From positions 70,178,120 to 70,242,119 of the forward strand of contig CM056583.1 of assembly GCA_029721435.1 (NCBI GenBank): DNA of 64,000 nt, written 5' to 3'. Numbering within the stretch: position 1 is the stretch's first letter; each line of letters opens with the position of its first letter. Below are positions 1 through 10,448 of the stretch, one piece after another. The notes beneath the pieces are model-generated. The model did no database searches, was not told the DNA's origin, and was given only the letters and a program-made list of their open reading frames with translations. The translations under genes were made by a program, and so were the position numbers. The DNA comes from Gymnothorax reevesii (Eukaryota; Chordata; Actinopteri; Anguilliformes; Muraenidae).

Positions 1-791
1 GCTTTCGCTGCTGAAGTAATTCATTCAAGGAATTCTCATCATAAATTTTTATATTTCGTTCTTCATAGCAGATTTATTTCTTGAACTTCTTCAAATGGCA
101 GTGAGAGGTGGAATGTTCAGGGAAGTGACAGTCTGTGAAGTGGAGGGCTGCAAAAAAACTTGGACGCCGTTAGGCTTCGGTATTGTGGTACTCAAATTTT
201 CCCAGGGTTGGCAGGTATGCTGAACATGTCCCAGAGGATCACACTTCCACTTCCAGATCCTGGTGCCATCTGTTCCCCAGTGAAGAGGTGCTGACACCCA
301 GCTGTTTTACTTGCTGTAAAAGGAGATGTGACTCATCAAACCATGCAGCCTGCTTCAATGACCTCTAGGTCCTGTTCTGACGCTCGTATTCCTGTTGTAG
401 GAGCTTTAAATGGTGAACCAGGGATTTGAATAGGCATTGTGACTGGTCTATGACTACAAAGCCCACTATGCAGCAGTATTTTTGCGACTTCCGTGTCTCA
501 GACAAGATCACCTTTGTTGCTCCTGTAAGTCTATGAGCCTCGGGCTCCCAACAGTGTGTCGTGGGTTCATACTTTGTCTCTCCTTGGACATCTGTTAGTA
601 GGTACTCACACTGCTGACCTGTAGCACCCTACAAGCCCTGCAGCTTCGCCCATAATGAGTTTGTCTGTGTCAGTTGCTCAGGTCCCTTTTCTCCCATGTC
701 CAATATTTTGACTATTACAACTGAATATTCACTTGCAGCATGAGGTTTGTTTGCATCTTTGAGTGATCATAATGTTTTTGGCTCATCACGG
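1..791 (-). mobile_element. Eroded Tc1-like transposon in smn1 intron (left end outside window)
   Basis: From about 230 to 560 the + strand reads like the antisense of a Tc1 transposase gene. Recognisable blocks occur in the order expected for the family that is better preserved at 32777-33957: a 'CATCCTGGTGCCATSTGTTCCCC'-like block near 260, a 'GTGACTCATCA' block near 330, a 'TGACTGGTCT' block near 440, and a 'CCTTGGACA' block near 585. The right end (about 765-791) resembles that family's terminal repeat (AGTGATCATAATG...) and stops at a TA dinucleotide at 792-793. No long frame survives, so this is an old, inactive copy inside the intron upstream of smn1 exon 6. The left terminus is not in the window. 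Confidence 0.6.
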
Positions 792-991
792 TATGATTAA
801 CAAAACTTTACTATATTTGTGTATCATAAGGTAAGTCATTAAATTTGCATTCACCATGGAGTTTGGGGAATTCTAAAGATTTTGCAAGGTGGGATGCTTA
901 ATGAATGTATTCTCTCTTTTTTTAAGTGGCAATTGCCTGCCGGAGTCATACATTTTTAAAAGGTATTGGTCAACATTTTTCTGATTTACAG

Positions 992-1102
992 ATGATCCCA
1001 CCCCCACCTCCTTTCAGCCCAGACTCTCTGGAAGATGATGAGGCTTTGGGCAGCATGCTGATTGCCTGGTATATGTCAGGCTACCATACTGGCTATTATC
1101 AT
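992..1102 (+). CDS. smn1: smn1 penultimate coding exon (proline stretch and YG-box)
   Basis: The exon follows a pyrimidine-rich acceptor ending ACAG at 988-991 and ends before donor GTATGT at 1103. At 111 nt it is a whole number of codons (phase 0 at both ends). It corresponds to human exon 6, which also ends after the GYY of the YG-box; the last codon here is His. Confidence 0.93.
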
Positions 1103-1266
1103 GTATGTAATTTTAGGCAGAATATTACTCCTGTTTTAATCCTAGCATTAATGTGAAGTCTTGTTTACAGGTGGTAAAATATTGTGCAAATGTGTTTGTC
1201 CTTAAATAACAGGGTCTGAAACAGGCTCGTAAGGAGGCCGCATCAGGGAAGGCATCCCACAGTTAA
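992..1266 (+). CDS. smn1: smn1, survival motor neuron protein, last two coding exons (gene continues to the left)
   Basis: SMN oligomerises and, with Gemins, loads Sm proteins onto spliceosomal snRNAs in cytoplasm and nuclear Gems. Two exons joining in phase 0 encode the C terminus: 992-1102 (37 codons) and 1213-1266 (17 codons plus TAA). The first gives a run of five prolines, then [20 protein letters not shown] and SGYHTGYY, which is the SMN proline-rich end followed by the YG-box, whose spaced Tyr/Gly residues (Y, SGYHTGYY) drive self-association. The second gives [17 protein letters not shown] and stop, the equivalent of human exon 7 (54 nt in human, 54 nt here). The Tudor domain and other upstream exons lie outside the window. 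Identification is from memory of the SMN family; the YG-box is highly diagnostic. Teleosts usually keep a single smn1 gene. Confidence 0.93.
1213..1266 (+). CDS. smn1: smn1 terminal coding exon (human exon 7 equivalent)
   Basis: The acceptor TAACAG precedes GGT at 1213; the stop TAA is 1264-1266. This is the exon whose skipping causes SMN2 loss in people. The residues ([17 protein letters not shown]) are the fish-type basic tail, different from the human sequence but similar in length. No good donor follows: the bases after the stop are GTCTGC, a poor match, so I expect the 3' UTR to continue without an intron. Confidence 0.9.
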   Translation, partial: GLKQARKEAASGKASHS

Positions 1267-1560
1267 GTCTGCTGAGACCCGCTGTTGTAAGTTGGAATGA
1301 ATAACGCCGGAGCTTACTAGCAAAATAAATAATGTTAATAAACTTCAGTCGCTTAAATGTTTTCAGCCCATTGTGACACCACCCCCCCCCCCCCCCTTTT
1401 TTTTTTTTTTTTTTTTAAGGTGTGTTTCTCCTGGGGAGAAGCCTGATTGCTGGAATGAATTTGTGAAGGAATTTCTTTCTAACAAAAACCTTTTATATAT
1501 GCTGTTATAGAAATTGTTTTGCAGTTGTAAATAAAAAACCCAAATAATTCCCATTTGTCA
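1267..1560 (+). other. smn1: smn1 3' UTR with two candidate poly(A) signals
   Basis: AATAAA occurs at 1324-1329 and again at 1530-1535 downstream of the smn1 stop. Either could define the mRNA end; a variant ATTAAA near 1780 could give a longer form. The true site cannot be chosen from sequence alone. Confidence 0.55.
1382..1416 (+). repeat. Poly(C) then poly(T) tract in smn1 3' UTR
   Basis: Fifteen C followed by twenty T form an uninterrupted pyrimidine tract between the two AATAAA signals. It is length-unstable and hard to sequence, so its exact size in the assembly may be wrong. Confidence 0.85.
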
Positions 1561-2693
1561 TTATCCAGTGTTATATGATTGAAGGATGATGATTAAAGCT
1601 GTGTCACGATCAGTGCACATGCCCACTGCTTTGAATGAAGTGAATCTGGTTGACAACGTCATAATCTACTTCTGTCCTTGCTAATTCGTCTTAGTTTGGC
1701 ATTGTATTTGTGTATTTTAGTTAAGTATTGTAACTATGTGCAATGTATTATAGCTTTTTATATCGAAGAGGTTTCTGTGGAAATTAAAAGATTCAATCGC
1801 TACTTCGGCACTTTTGCTGAAGGATATTAAAAATGGAAACTTTGCCAATAATCATGGAAGGTATTCTTCTTTGATGTTCATAAATGGTAGGCACTTGAGC
1901 CTTCTCACATGCTGCATGTCCTTCAACTAGACTGCTAAAATAGCGCTTTGAATCCTTCAATGTCTATAGAAAACTCCCTCATATAAAAAGCATAATACTG
2001 GAGTAACAAAATTTTTATAAATACAATGCAAAACGAATGTGGATTGGCAAGGATGCAATCAAATTTTGATTTGCTGTCGAGCAGATTCACTTTCAAAGGC
2101 TAACTATTTTTTAAGTTCTGAGCATGCGCAGTCATCGTGACACAGCGACACATTCACGTCCTTGAGGAAAAACTCAAATTGGGTGTATAGTGCATGCAAG
2201 AGTTACTACCAATAGATGGTGCTCTTGTACTTTTTTTTTTTTTTTTTTTTTTAACTTGTGTACTTTTCCAAATCAGAGATTTTAACTGATGCAGGTAATC
2301 ACTTCAAATTGGATATTCCTCTTGAACGTGAATGCCTTGGCATTGGGACTGAACAGCTTTTTTGATTTGCTGGAGCGTATTTCTCTGGCTTGGTTGCTCA
2401 GCTTCCACCTGCAGATTTAGTTGTGCTTTACTTTTTTCCAAAAAAGTGGGTTGGACCAAATTTTTCTCTCATTAAAAGGGAATTTAGTGAAAAGAGAAAT
2501 AATATGGTTATGCATTTCAATTTCTGTTCACTTGCTCCTTACAGTGAGCATGTCAAGGTTTTTTGTGCTCAGCAAAGGAGAACTGCTGCTCTAAATGTGG
2601 ATGCAGCATCTTAACACAGTTCAGTATAGTTGGTCTGCTGTGAGGGACTACAAGACGGGGACTACTTCATTACACACAGAGTACACTACCGGT
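1561..2693. other. Intergenic, nothing recognised
   Basis: No exon or known repeat was seen. A T-run lies at about 2231-2252. The frame at 2390-2614 shows no domain and no splice context and is taken as chance. Confidence 0.5.
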
Positions 2694-3055
2694 AAAAAGT
2701 TTTAGAACACCCCACTTTTTCCAGTTTTTTTTTTATTTTTTTTTTTTATTGAAAATTATATAGTTTCATTGTGCTCTGGAATAAAAGCATAGACATGTTG
2801 CAACAAATAAACAATTGGAAGTTAAAAAAGAAATCTTGGAATCAATTTATAAACCAAAATGTATTCTAAACTTTTGACTCAAAGAAGCCACCTTTGGCAG
2901 ATGCCACACTCGTGGCATTCTTTCTGCAGTGGAAATCAAATATTCTTTAGAAAGTTCTTCCCAACTCTTGCTGAAGTTCCCATAAATGTGTGGCATTTGT
3001 ATGTTGCTTTGCTTTCACTCTTCTGTCCAGTTAATCCCCATCGAGATGGTTTGGG
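2694..3055 (-). mobile_element. Truncated Tc1/mariner element
   Basis: A left terminus beginning ACACTACCGGTAAAAAGTTT after a TA (2692-2693) is the end of a common fish Tc1 family. It is followed by antisense transposase-like blocks such as GCCACCTTTGGCAGATG (about 2887) and TTCTTTCTGCAGTGGAAATC (about 2918). The similarity stops near 3055, so only one end and the transposase C-terminal coding part are kept. T-rich slippage occurs at 2728-2750. Confidence 0.7.
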
Positions 3056-3715
3056 ATGAAATCTGGATCCCCGACTAACACACTTGCATCGTCAAGACGT
3101 TGTGATAACATAACCGGACAACCTTGGATTCGTCAAGGCAACGTAACTACTTGCGTCGTGACAACCGGAAAAGTGAAATGCCTAGATTCGTCCTGGCTAT
3201 ATAACTTCGTAAAGTTGTCATTTCGTCTTCTGCACGTTGTGGCAACGTAATTTATCAAAGGTCGGCAGTTGGTAACCTAGTAGTACCTTATTGCGACCGG
3301 GATGCTTGCACTCGGCTCTTCCTTCCTTACGCTTATTGGATGGATTCCTCCTGCTTTAATTAGCATTTGCCCTGCACGACTTAACAGGCCTACTAGTATT
3401 CAAAAATATAGACAATCAACTTGGCTTACATTGGCACATGCTTAACCCTGCTCAACTGAGAGGACAAACATTGCAAGTCTGTTTAAAGACAATTTAATTT
3501 ACTACAAAACAACTTTAGTCCAGGAATAGCCATTTCGGGTGGCTCAAGATGTTACAAGCATAATGTGCTTCGCAAAACTGTTAAACCCCCTGCTAAGTCA
3601 CGCATTTCAATTGATGACAATACATGAATATACATTTTATATGAACTGTATACATTTGGTCTAACACGCCGAACTGGCGCCCATCTTCAGAAAAAAAAAT
3701 ATATGACACTTAACT
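3056..3715. other. Intergenic, no gene recognised
   Basis: The 3080-3245 part is richer in CG than its surroundings and repeats short motifs (AACCGGA, TCGTCAAG/GCGTCGTGACA), suggesting a remnant of an unidentified repeat. No coding or RNA signal was found. Confidence 0.35.
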
Positions 3716-3955
3716 TAATAACAAGATGACTCTAAAAGTAATGAACAGAAATCTTTGAAATTTTGTGGGTGGGTTTCTATTACATCAGGGATGGACCCTG
3801 TTGATTTTCACCGTGATCAGTCAAACAATATGGCCACCATGGCAGCCATCTTGAAATCTTATGACGTGATAACTGAACTTTGCTCCCTCTCACTGAGATT
3901 TGGTCTGTGCTGCTTTGGCCAAGGTTTGCATAGTAAGAGTACCTCTAGTTTTTAG
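3716..3955 (+). repeat. Fragment of a dispersed repeat with 'CAAGATGACTC..AAAGTAATG' core
   Basis: The block ACAAGATGACTCTAAAAGTA followed by a GAAATTTTGTGGGTGGG stretch closely parallels 51918-51975 (AGCAAGATGACTCAAAAAGT, then GATGAAATTTTC). That places it in the repeat family whose larger copies lie at 19937-21975 and 51841-53890. Confidence 0.5.
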
Positions 3956-3974
3956 AGTGGCCCATGTCCACCAC

Positions 3975-4377
3975 CATAATAATAATAAATAAATAATGCA
4001 TCAATTTTATATAACGCTTTTCTGCTGTCTGGGCACTCAAAGACGCTTCACAAGGTTACATTATTCATTCACTCACACATTCACGTTCTGATGTTGGTAA
4101 ACTACGTTTTTGTAGCCACAGCTGCCCTGGGGCAGACAGACGTGGCTGCCAGTATGCGCCTACGGCCCCTCCGACCACCATCAAACATTCACACACAGCC
4201 ATACCAGAGTGTTCCTATATTGCATGTTTTGTGGGTGGGGGAAACCGGAGTACCCGGAGGAAACCCACGCGAATACGGGGAGAACATGCAAACTCCACAC
4301 AGAAAGGCCCCAGGCCGGATTCGAACCTACAACCTACTTGCTGTGAGGCAACAGTGCTGTGTGCCACCGTGCCGCCC
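3975..4377 (-). mobile_element. SINE-like retroposon with tRNA-type B box and (ATA)n tail
   Basis: On the minus strand the copy begins GGGCGGCACGGTGGC (4377 down) and contains GGTTCGAATCC (about 4316-4326), an exact RNA polymerase III B-box. A conserved body ('TTTGCATGTTCTCCCCG', 'GTGGGTTTCCTCCGG') follows. It ends with a tail resembling L2-type LINE ends (AAAAGCGTTATATAAA) and an ATT/ATA microsatellite at 3975-3996. No protein is encoded; the 126-aa frame over it on + is spurious. Confidence 0.7.
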
Positions 4378-5456
4378 AATGGGATGGGTTTATAACCTGT
4401 ACTGCAGCCAGCCAGTAGATGCCGATCAAGATGTTTTGGCCATATATGAAGGGTTCAGTGCAATAACTTGAACACCAGGCAATCTCATGTTTTATGGCAT
4501 TACTCAGGATATGTTTTCACCATGCAACAATGTTGTGTACTGGTCAGGATGACATTGTAAAGCACAGGTATTGTTGTTGCATAAATAAAGCAGTATTCAA
4601 AACTATCCAAATCTTGATTTCTGTCAAATTGGCTCATATAACATTATTGCTCTGAAGTCTGAACCCTTCACTTTTGGGGAGCTGTTAGGTTGTCCATCGT
4701 GATATACACCTTGCGTTCAGAAAAATGCACCACTCCCACAGAGGACAAGCAGCAAGGCTCTGTTGATAAATGGACATGTGTCAGGGCAAATTAATTCCAG
4801 GACAATGTGCACAGACATTATCTTCTTTAGAACTCTTAATAATTTAGCCATTATCATTATGATCAGCACTTCAAAAAGTGGGAGAGCATTGTCTTTGATT
4901 TTATTTACTTTGTATAAACAAATAATTGGCTTCTGTTACACTTTGATAAGGTCCTGTCAGTCACATTGTTTATTAAGTCAAAGCCTGGAAACTGTTTTAT
5001 AGACCAGTCAATGACCTCACAGCAGGGCATATACCTGCCCAAGAAAGTATGACATACTGAACAAAAGCATTTATGCAGACTGAGAGAATGTGGGTTTTTC
5101 ACGCCAAAGTCCAAAATGACAAGACGTGTGCAGAGCAGGGGAGGTCACTGTCAGGTATTACCTAACTCGGGTATATTCCAGGCAATATTGACTAACCAAA
5201 CCGCCAAGGAGAAGAAAGACATGACTTCACACAGCCAAAGGCAAATGATCCTTTTCCTCAGCCAGCTATCATGAGCAAACATGTTGGTGAATTACACTAA
5301 ATTTCTGCATTACTGCGAAGCTAAATCCAATGTTCAATCAGTTTGTCAATACAGATGTATTTGCGATGTTCCAGCTAAGTCTGCAAGCAACATGCAGTAA
5401 CAGCGAGGAGATGATACAAACACAGTTGTGCTCCCAAATCCTACCTTTATATATAC
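4378..5456. other. Intergenic, nothing recognised
   Basis: AT-rich sequence without splice-flanked frames or repeats that I can name. Confidence 0.45.
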
Positions 5457-5484
5457 CTATTATTATTATTATTATTATTATTAT
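5457..5484 (+). repeat. (TTA)n microsatellite
   Basis: About nine TTA/ATT units immediately before the SINE-like copy at 5485. A similar run at 5812-5836 follows it, so the SINE is bracketed by the same trinucleotide. Confidence 0.85.
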
Positions 5485-5836
5485 GGGGTAACATTGCCAC
5501 GTCATAGGAAGGTCATGGGTTTGAATCTGACCAAGGGGTTATTTTGTGTGGAGTCTGAATGTTCTCTATTCTTGGCCTCCTGGGTTTCCTCCAGGTACTC
5601 CAGTTTCCTTCCACAGTCTAAAGACATGCAAATCAGGGAATCTGCAGACTCTAAATTGCCTGAATGCACAAGTGTGTGAGTCAAATGCATGTGCGTTCTG
5701 CAATGAACTAACAAGCAGTCTAGGGAGTGTCCCTGCTTTTCACTAATAGTCAGCTGAGATATGCAGCTGCTCCCCCCGTAAACCTTTCTGGGGAAGATGC
5801 AGAAAAGATAATGAATTATTATTATTATTATTATTC
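5485..5836 (+). mobile_element. Second SINE-like retroposon copy, diverged, + orientation
   Basis: A degenerate B-box (GGTTTGAATCT near 5517) is followed by blocks also present in the 3975-4377 copy read on its minus strand: GTGTGGAGTCTGAATGTTCT, then GGGTTTCCTCCAGGTACTCC and CTCTAAATTGCCT. It ends in a (TTA)n tail. More diverged than the first copy. The 129-aa minus frame and the + frames over it are by-products. Confidence 0.65.
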
Positions 5837-5849
5837 TTTTTATTAATAA

Positions 5850-7837
5850 TGACTGATCCTTTTGTGTTGGTGCGATATGTAGGCTAAGCAAAAGGGGGGA
5901 AAAAATAGCATGTCTTCCTCAGGTGACTGAGTGTGTCGATGCAGGATGTGACTATCAGCAAAAACTTTCCATGGACAATGATGGAGGCATTTCAAAGAAG
6001 GGTTACTTACAATGCACTCGTGCATCTCACAACAACAATGCACGTGAGAGTTCTCTGGTCTCTAGAAGTGACATGGAAAGATGGGTAATTCTTCTTCATA
6101 TTCTCAGCAAGTGCAAGAGTTCAAATGTGTCACTCATCAAGAGAACAGTACTGCTTGCCTGCAGCATCTAAGGAATATTTACTCAAACGCTAGTGGATTA
6201 TCGTGGAAAAAAAAATCCAGATGAAGTGGCTGGCATGGATTTAATCGGTTCACAAAAAAAGGTGGGATATTAAAGGAATAAGTCCCGAGAAGCAGTGGGT
6301 TATAGTGATTTTATAACGGTGGAGGGGCGTTTTAAGGCACGACGTGCAGTGAACAAACAAATACGAAGGATAGGGGAACAGATTGCAATGTATTTGTTCA
6401 TGCTCATCAATCGACTTATCGTGACTTTCAAGATGGAGGCGACTGGAAACTACCTCAAGATACTGTTTATATAAACTGTCTTTTTAATAATCTACCTGTG
6501 CATTTTCAAAGTTCTCAGTGCCTCCTTTTAAATGTCAGGGCCGTCGGAATACTACTAATGAAGTGTGGAGCTACTTTGAGCCTTGATAATGGTGAAAAAT
6601 TGTGATGTCTTTGCATGGCAGCGCTATGCCTAATTCACTGTAAACCTGTAGGGTGCTTCGACTAAAAAGCCATGTATTTCGAAATGTTTGCTGCGTACGG
6701 AGGTGGGATATTCAACAAAAGTTAGTACACGTTACCATGTGTCAATACACCCCAAGTCAATTTCACACCGGTATTCTCTTTTAAGGTCAATGGTAGACTG
6801 AGGAGACAGAACTAAATATCTCATTTATATTTTTTCTCTGCATCATATGGCACCTAATCAATGCAATTTTCAGTCAACCAAAGGTCTTCCAATTACTTTT
6901 ATACCACACTTGAAGTGATCGCGATTTACATTTTTTATTTAAAAAAAAAATTACTTTTATTTGCAGGTTTTCCGTTTGGCGTTGCTAGGTAACAATGGGC
7001 AGACAACTACACTACTCTCTTCCTGTCCCGAGTAAGCAATCATTAGCGTGCTGGCTTGCTCAACGAGAAAACAGGATACTTTAAATAAAAAATAAAACAA
7101 ACGTTTACTAACTTAACAGTTCTGTGTTTGTTTTCAGATTTTGTTAGCAGAATGGCGCATGTTTCTTTCTGTGTCCTGAGGACCAATTTGAGGCTATTTA
7201 ACCAGCAGGCTAAGCTAGCCACATTGCTAATTTTGTGAAAAGAGTGGCAACTGAGTGTTTAAAGCCAGCTAATGATTCGTTTGACCGTAAAGTAAAAAAT
7301 CGTCAGACCGTGCCTTAATAATCGAGTAGCAGAGCGGTTGAGTTATCTCAATGCGAGCACATAATGAGAATTGCCATTGAGACGCTAACTGAAATCAGCA
7401 ATGCGAACAATAGTGGGAATAGCCACGGAACTTAGCATCGCAAGAGCGAAAATATTAACGATAAACCCATGTTCCAGCTTGATTTTGACCATGCTGGCTT
7501 GTCTTTTTTAAGCCAGAGGCTAATGGATGCAGTAACCGTAGTGCAAGTCACGTGATCCCCGAAGTACCTCAGAAAGATGGCTTTGATGGAATGTAAATGC
7601 ATCGATTAATTATTATTTATTTATATTGCTCTGAAATGTCGCATGTATAACCAGATATTGACCCTCAGGTCCAAATGCTCCGCCTTATCCACGACACAAG
7701 CTCAACAGATATATTCACTGGTCGATTTAGCACTTGCATAGCTGCGCTGTGTTTGAACTTGAGCATGATGGCGCAAGGATTCTCAGTCATAAACCGGCTT
7801 TGAACACAACAACTAAACCCAAATTCCTTTACCCACA
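5850..7837. other. Intergenic, probably repeat-derived, unassigned
   Basis: No coding exon. TTAAAGGAATAAGTC at about 6270 and AATTCCTTTACCC at about 7818 are complementary short termini, which would fit a non-autonomous DNA transposon of roughly 1.5 kb, but I could not align longer arms. Left as unassigned. Confidence 0.3.
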
Positions 7838-8229
7838 ATGATTCCCAGAGTCATGTCAGCTTTCTACAAATTGCCCAGTCTCAGTCAAAGTCACGTCATC
7901 ATCTGTCCCAGAACAGCAGTCCTTACAACAAAAACAACAACAACAACCCCTTTACTGTTCATCAGTCCCATAATTGGCAATATTACTTTCTCTGCCTCAC
8001 AACAACTAAGCCGAATTCAGTTAAAATTCCGTCACTCACCCACACCTCCACTCATTGTTTGGAGAACCCCCGTTTCTGACCTCCTACACACCCCAATGGG
8101 GCCTTCACAATTGCCCCGGGCTGAGGTCTTTCCAGAACGTCCCTTGAACGACCGTGCGCACGGTTTCAGTCGGCGCTGATTCTCCAGGGAGTGCAGGTGA
8201 GATATTGGAATTCCGGACGTAGCCCCCAA
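7838..8229 (-). mobile_element. Untranslated leader of an endogenous-retrovirus-like element
   Basis: Read on the minus strand, this follows directly from the LTR at 8230-8719 and begins with a primer-binding-site-like stretch (8210-8228). Downstream sequence is leader-like, with no gag frame of useful length. The element appears cut off near 7838, so gag, pol and env are absent here. The + strand 113-aa frame in this interval is not supported as a gene. Confidence 0.45.
8210..8228 (-). promoter_or_regulatory. Putative tRNA-Pro primer-binding site
   Basis: On the minus strand the sequence is TGGGGGCTACGTCCGGAAT. Many gamma/epsilon-type retroviruses use an 18-nt site complementary to the tRNA-Pro 3' end; this matches except for one inserted A and one G-to-A change. 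It sits one base inside the LTR end, where a PBS should be. Confidence 0.6.
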
Positions 8230-8719
8230 TGTTAAAGGAATTTTGATTTTATATTCCAAGTATTACCTTCACAAGAGAGAACTCAGACGACTCAGGAATA
8301 AAATCAGTCGGAGGCAGAGAATTTAATATCCAAGCCAAAATTGTTTCCTCTTTTCTGCAGAAAAAAGGATCCCCACATGCAGAAGTTCAGGTCAAAATGG
8401 AGAATGATACAGTTAGTCTCTCTCTGATTTTTGTAGGGGTACTCCATGACGTTCTGGACCCCCCCCCCCGATTTACACATCATGCAGTGATCTGGAAGAC
8501 TTGCAGTCGCACGCAACCTGCGTCAGGCTGTCTAGGGATGCACACATACATCTCGTTAGGAGAGCAGCTGCCTTCTCTCTCAGCCCTGGCTCCAGCTTAT
8601 CTTGCCATGGATTCCGGAGCTTTCTATAAACACATAAACTTAGAGAAAGAGAAAAACATCTTGCCCTTGGTAAAGACATTCAGGTCTTCATGACTTTAGA
8701 TGGGCTATATGTCATGACA
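8230..8719 (-). mobile_element. LTR of an endogenous-retrovirus-like element
   Basis: On the minus strand the 490-bp block starts TGTCATGACA and ends TTTAACA, giving the usual TG...CA limits. It lies immediately upstream of the tRNA-Pro-like PBS, as a 5' LTR would. A C10 run (8460-8469) lies inside. The outer limit at 8719 is chosen from the TG/CA rule rather than from a second LTR, since none was found in the window. Confidence 0.5.
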
Positions 8720-8839
8720 CACTAGTACAGTTATGCAGGCCCCTGCTAAATAAGAAATATGCAAGCACACATTAGGCCTATGAAGTCATAAACTAAAGCA
8801 AAGTAGGAGCAAGCAAGGATAAACAATTAATAATAATTA

Positions 8840-10446
8840 CAAAACCCAAAACCAGTGAAGTTGGCATGTTATGTAAATCGTAGAAGAAAACAGAATACAA
8901 TGATTTGCAAATCCTTTTCAACTTATATTCAATTGAATACACTGCAAAGACAAGATGTTTAATGTTCAAACTGAGAAACTTTTTTTTTTTTTTTGCAAAT
9001 AATCATTACTTAGAATTTAGAGGCAGCAACACATTACAAAAAAGTTGGCACAGGGGCCTTTTTACCACTGTGTTACATCGCCTTCCCTTTTAACGACACT
9101 CAGTAAACGATTGGGAACTGACGAGAGCAATTTTTGAAGCTTTTCAGGTGAAACTCTTTCCCATTCTTGCCTGATGTACAGCTTAAGTTGTTCAACAGTC
9201 CGGGGTCTCCGTTGTCGTACTTTACGCTACATAATGCGCCACACATTTTCAATGGGAGACAGGTCTGGACTACAGGCAGGCCAGTCTAGTACCTGCACTC
9301 TTTTACTACGGAGCCATGCTGTTGTAACACGTGCAGAATGTGGCTTGGCATGGTCTTGCTGAAATAAGCAAGGGCGTCCATGAAAAAGACGTTGCTTGAA
9401 TGGCAACATATGTTGCTCCAAAACCTGTATGTACCTTTCAGCATTAATGGTGCCTTCATATATGTGTAAGTTGCCCATGCCTTGGGCACTAATACACCCC
9501 CATACCATCACAGATGCTGGCTTTTGTACTTTGCGCCTATAACATTCCGGATTGTTCTTTTCCTCTATGGTCCAGAGGACACGATGTCCACAGTTTCCAA
9601 AAACATTTTGAAATGCGGACTCTTCAGACCACAGAACACTTTTCCACTTTGCATCAGTCCCTCTTAGATGAGCTTGGGCCCAGCGAAGCCGGCGGCGTTT
9701 CTGGGTGCTGTTGATAAGTTGCTTTCGCTTTGCATTGTAGAGTTTTCACTTGCACCTGCAGATGTAGCGACGAAGTGTAGTTACTGACTGTGGTTTTCTG
9801 AAGTGTTCCTGAGCCCATGTGGTGATGTCCTTTACACACTGATGTCGGTTTTTGATGCAGTACCGCCTGAGGGATCGAAGGTCACGGGCATTCAATGTTG
9901 GTTTTCGGCCTTGTCGCTTACGTGCAGTGATTTCTCCAGATTCTCTGAACCTTTTGACGATATTACGGACCGTAGATGATGAAATCCCTTAATTTCTTGC
10001 AATAGCTCGATGAGGAATGTTGTTTTTAAACTGTACAACAATCAGCTCACGCATGTGTTCACTAAGTGGTGACCCTCGCCCCATCCTTATTTGTGAATGA
10101 CTGAACATTTCACGGAAGCTGCTTTTATATCCAATCATGGCACCCACCTGTTCCCCAGTTAGCCCGTTCACCTGTGGGATGTTCCAAATAAGCGTTTGTT
10201 GAGCATTCCTCAACTCTCTGTCTTTTTCGCCAGTTGTGCCAGCTTTTTTGAAACATGTAGCAGGCATCAAATTCCAAATGAGCTAATATCTGCAAAAAAA
10301 TACAAAGTTTACCTGTTCGATCATTAAGTAACTTGTCTTTGCAGTGTAATCAATTGAATATAGGTTGAAAAGGATTTGCAAATCATTGTATTCTGTTTTT
10401 ATTTACGATTTACACAACGTGCCAACTTCACTGGTTTTGGGTTTTC
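8840..10446 (-). mobile_element. Complete-ended Tc1-like transposon, inactive
   Basis: Long terminal inverted repeats are visible. The left end reads ACAAAACCCAAAACCAGTGA and the right end is its near reverse complement, ending TCACTGGTTTTGGGTTTTCT; arms stay alignable for about 180 bp (for example GATTTGCAAATCC on both sides). TA dinucleotides flank it at 8838-8839 and 10447-10448. The 1607-bp length fits a full Tc1 element. It contains a broken transposase gene on the minus strand. Confidence 0.88.
9062..10084 (-). pseudogene. Tc1-family transposase pseudogene
   Basis: Tc1 transposases bind the terminal repeats through paired HTH domains and cut and paste DNA with a DDE/D catalytic core. 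The frame starts at MGRGSPLSEHMREL (10084) and is stopped after 'IARN' at about 9989. Later parts give [24 protein letters not shown] (second catalytic Asp) and [15 protein letters not shown] (third acidic region). It then meets an in-frame TAG near 9227 before the C-terminal coding part, which ends at 9062. Several frame breaks and stops make it non-functional. The intact family usually encodes about 340 residues, matching the 1023-bp span. Confidence 0.85.
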
Positions 10447-10448
10447 TA

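Noticed and set aside
183..368. Short + frame near the left end considered as a possible upstream smn1 exon
   Set aside because: No proline-rich or Tudor sequence and no splice sites; the DNA matches an eroded Tc1 element instead.
4091..4471. 126-codon + frame
   Set aside because: Lies antisense across the SINE-like copy (3975-4377); it is a by-product of repeat sequence.
8032..8259. 75-codon minus frame after the LTR, considered as gag
   Set aside because: No matrix or capsid motif, and it overlaps the PBS and leader, where no coding is expected.
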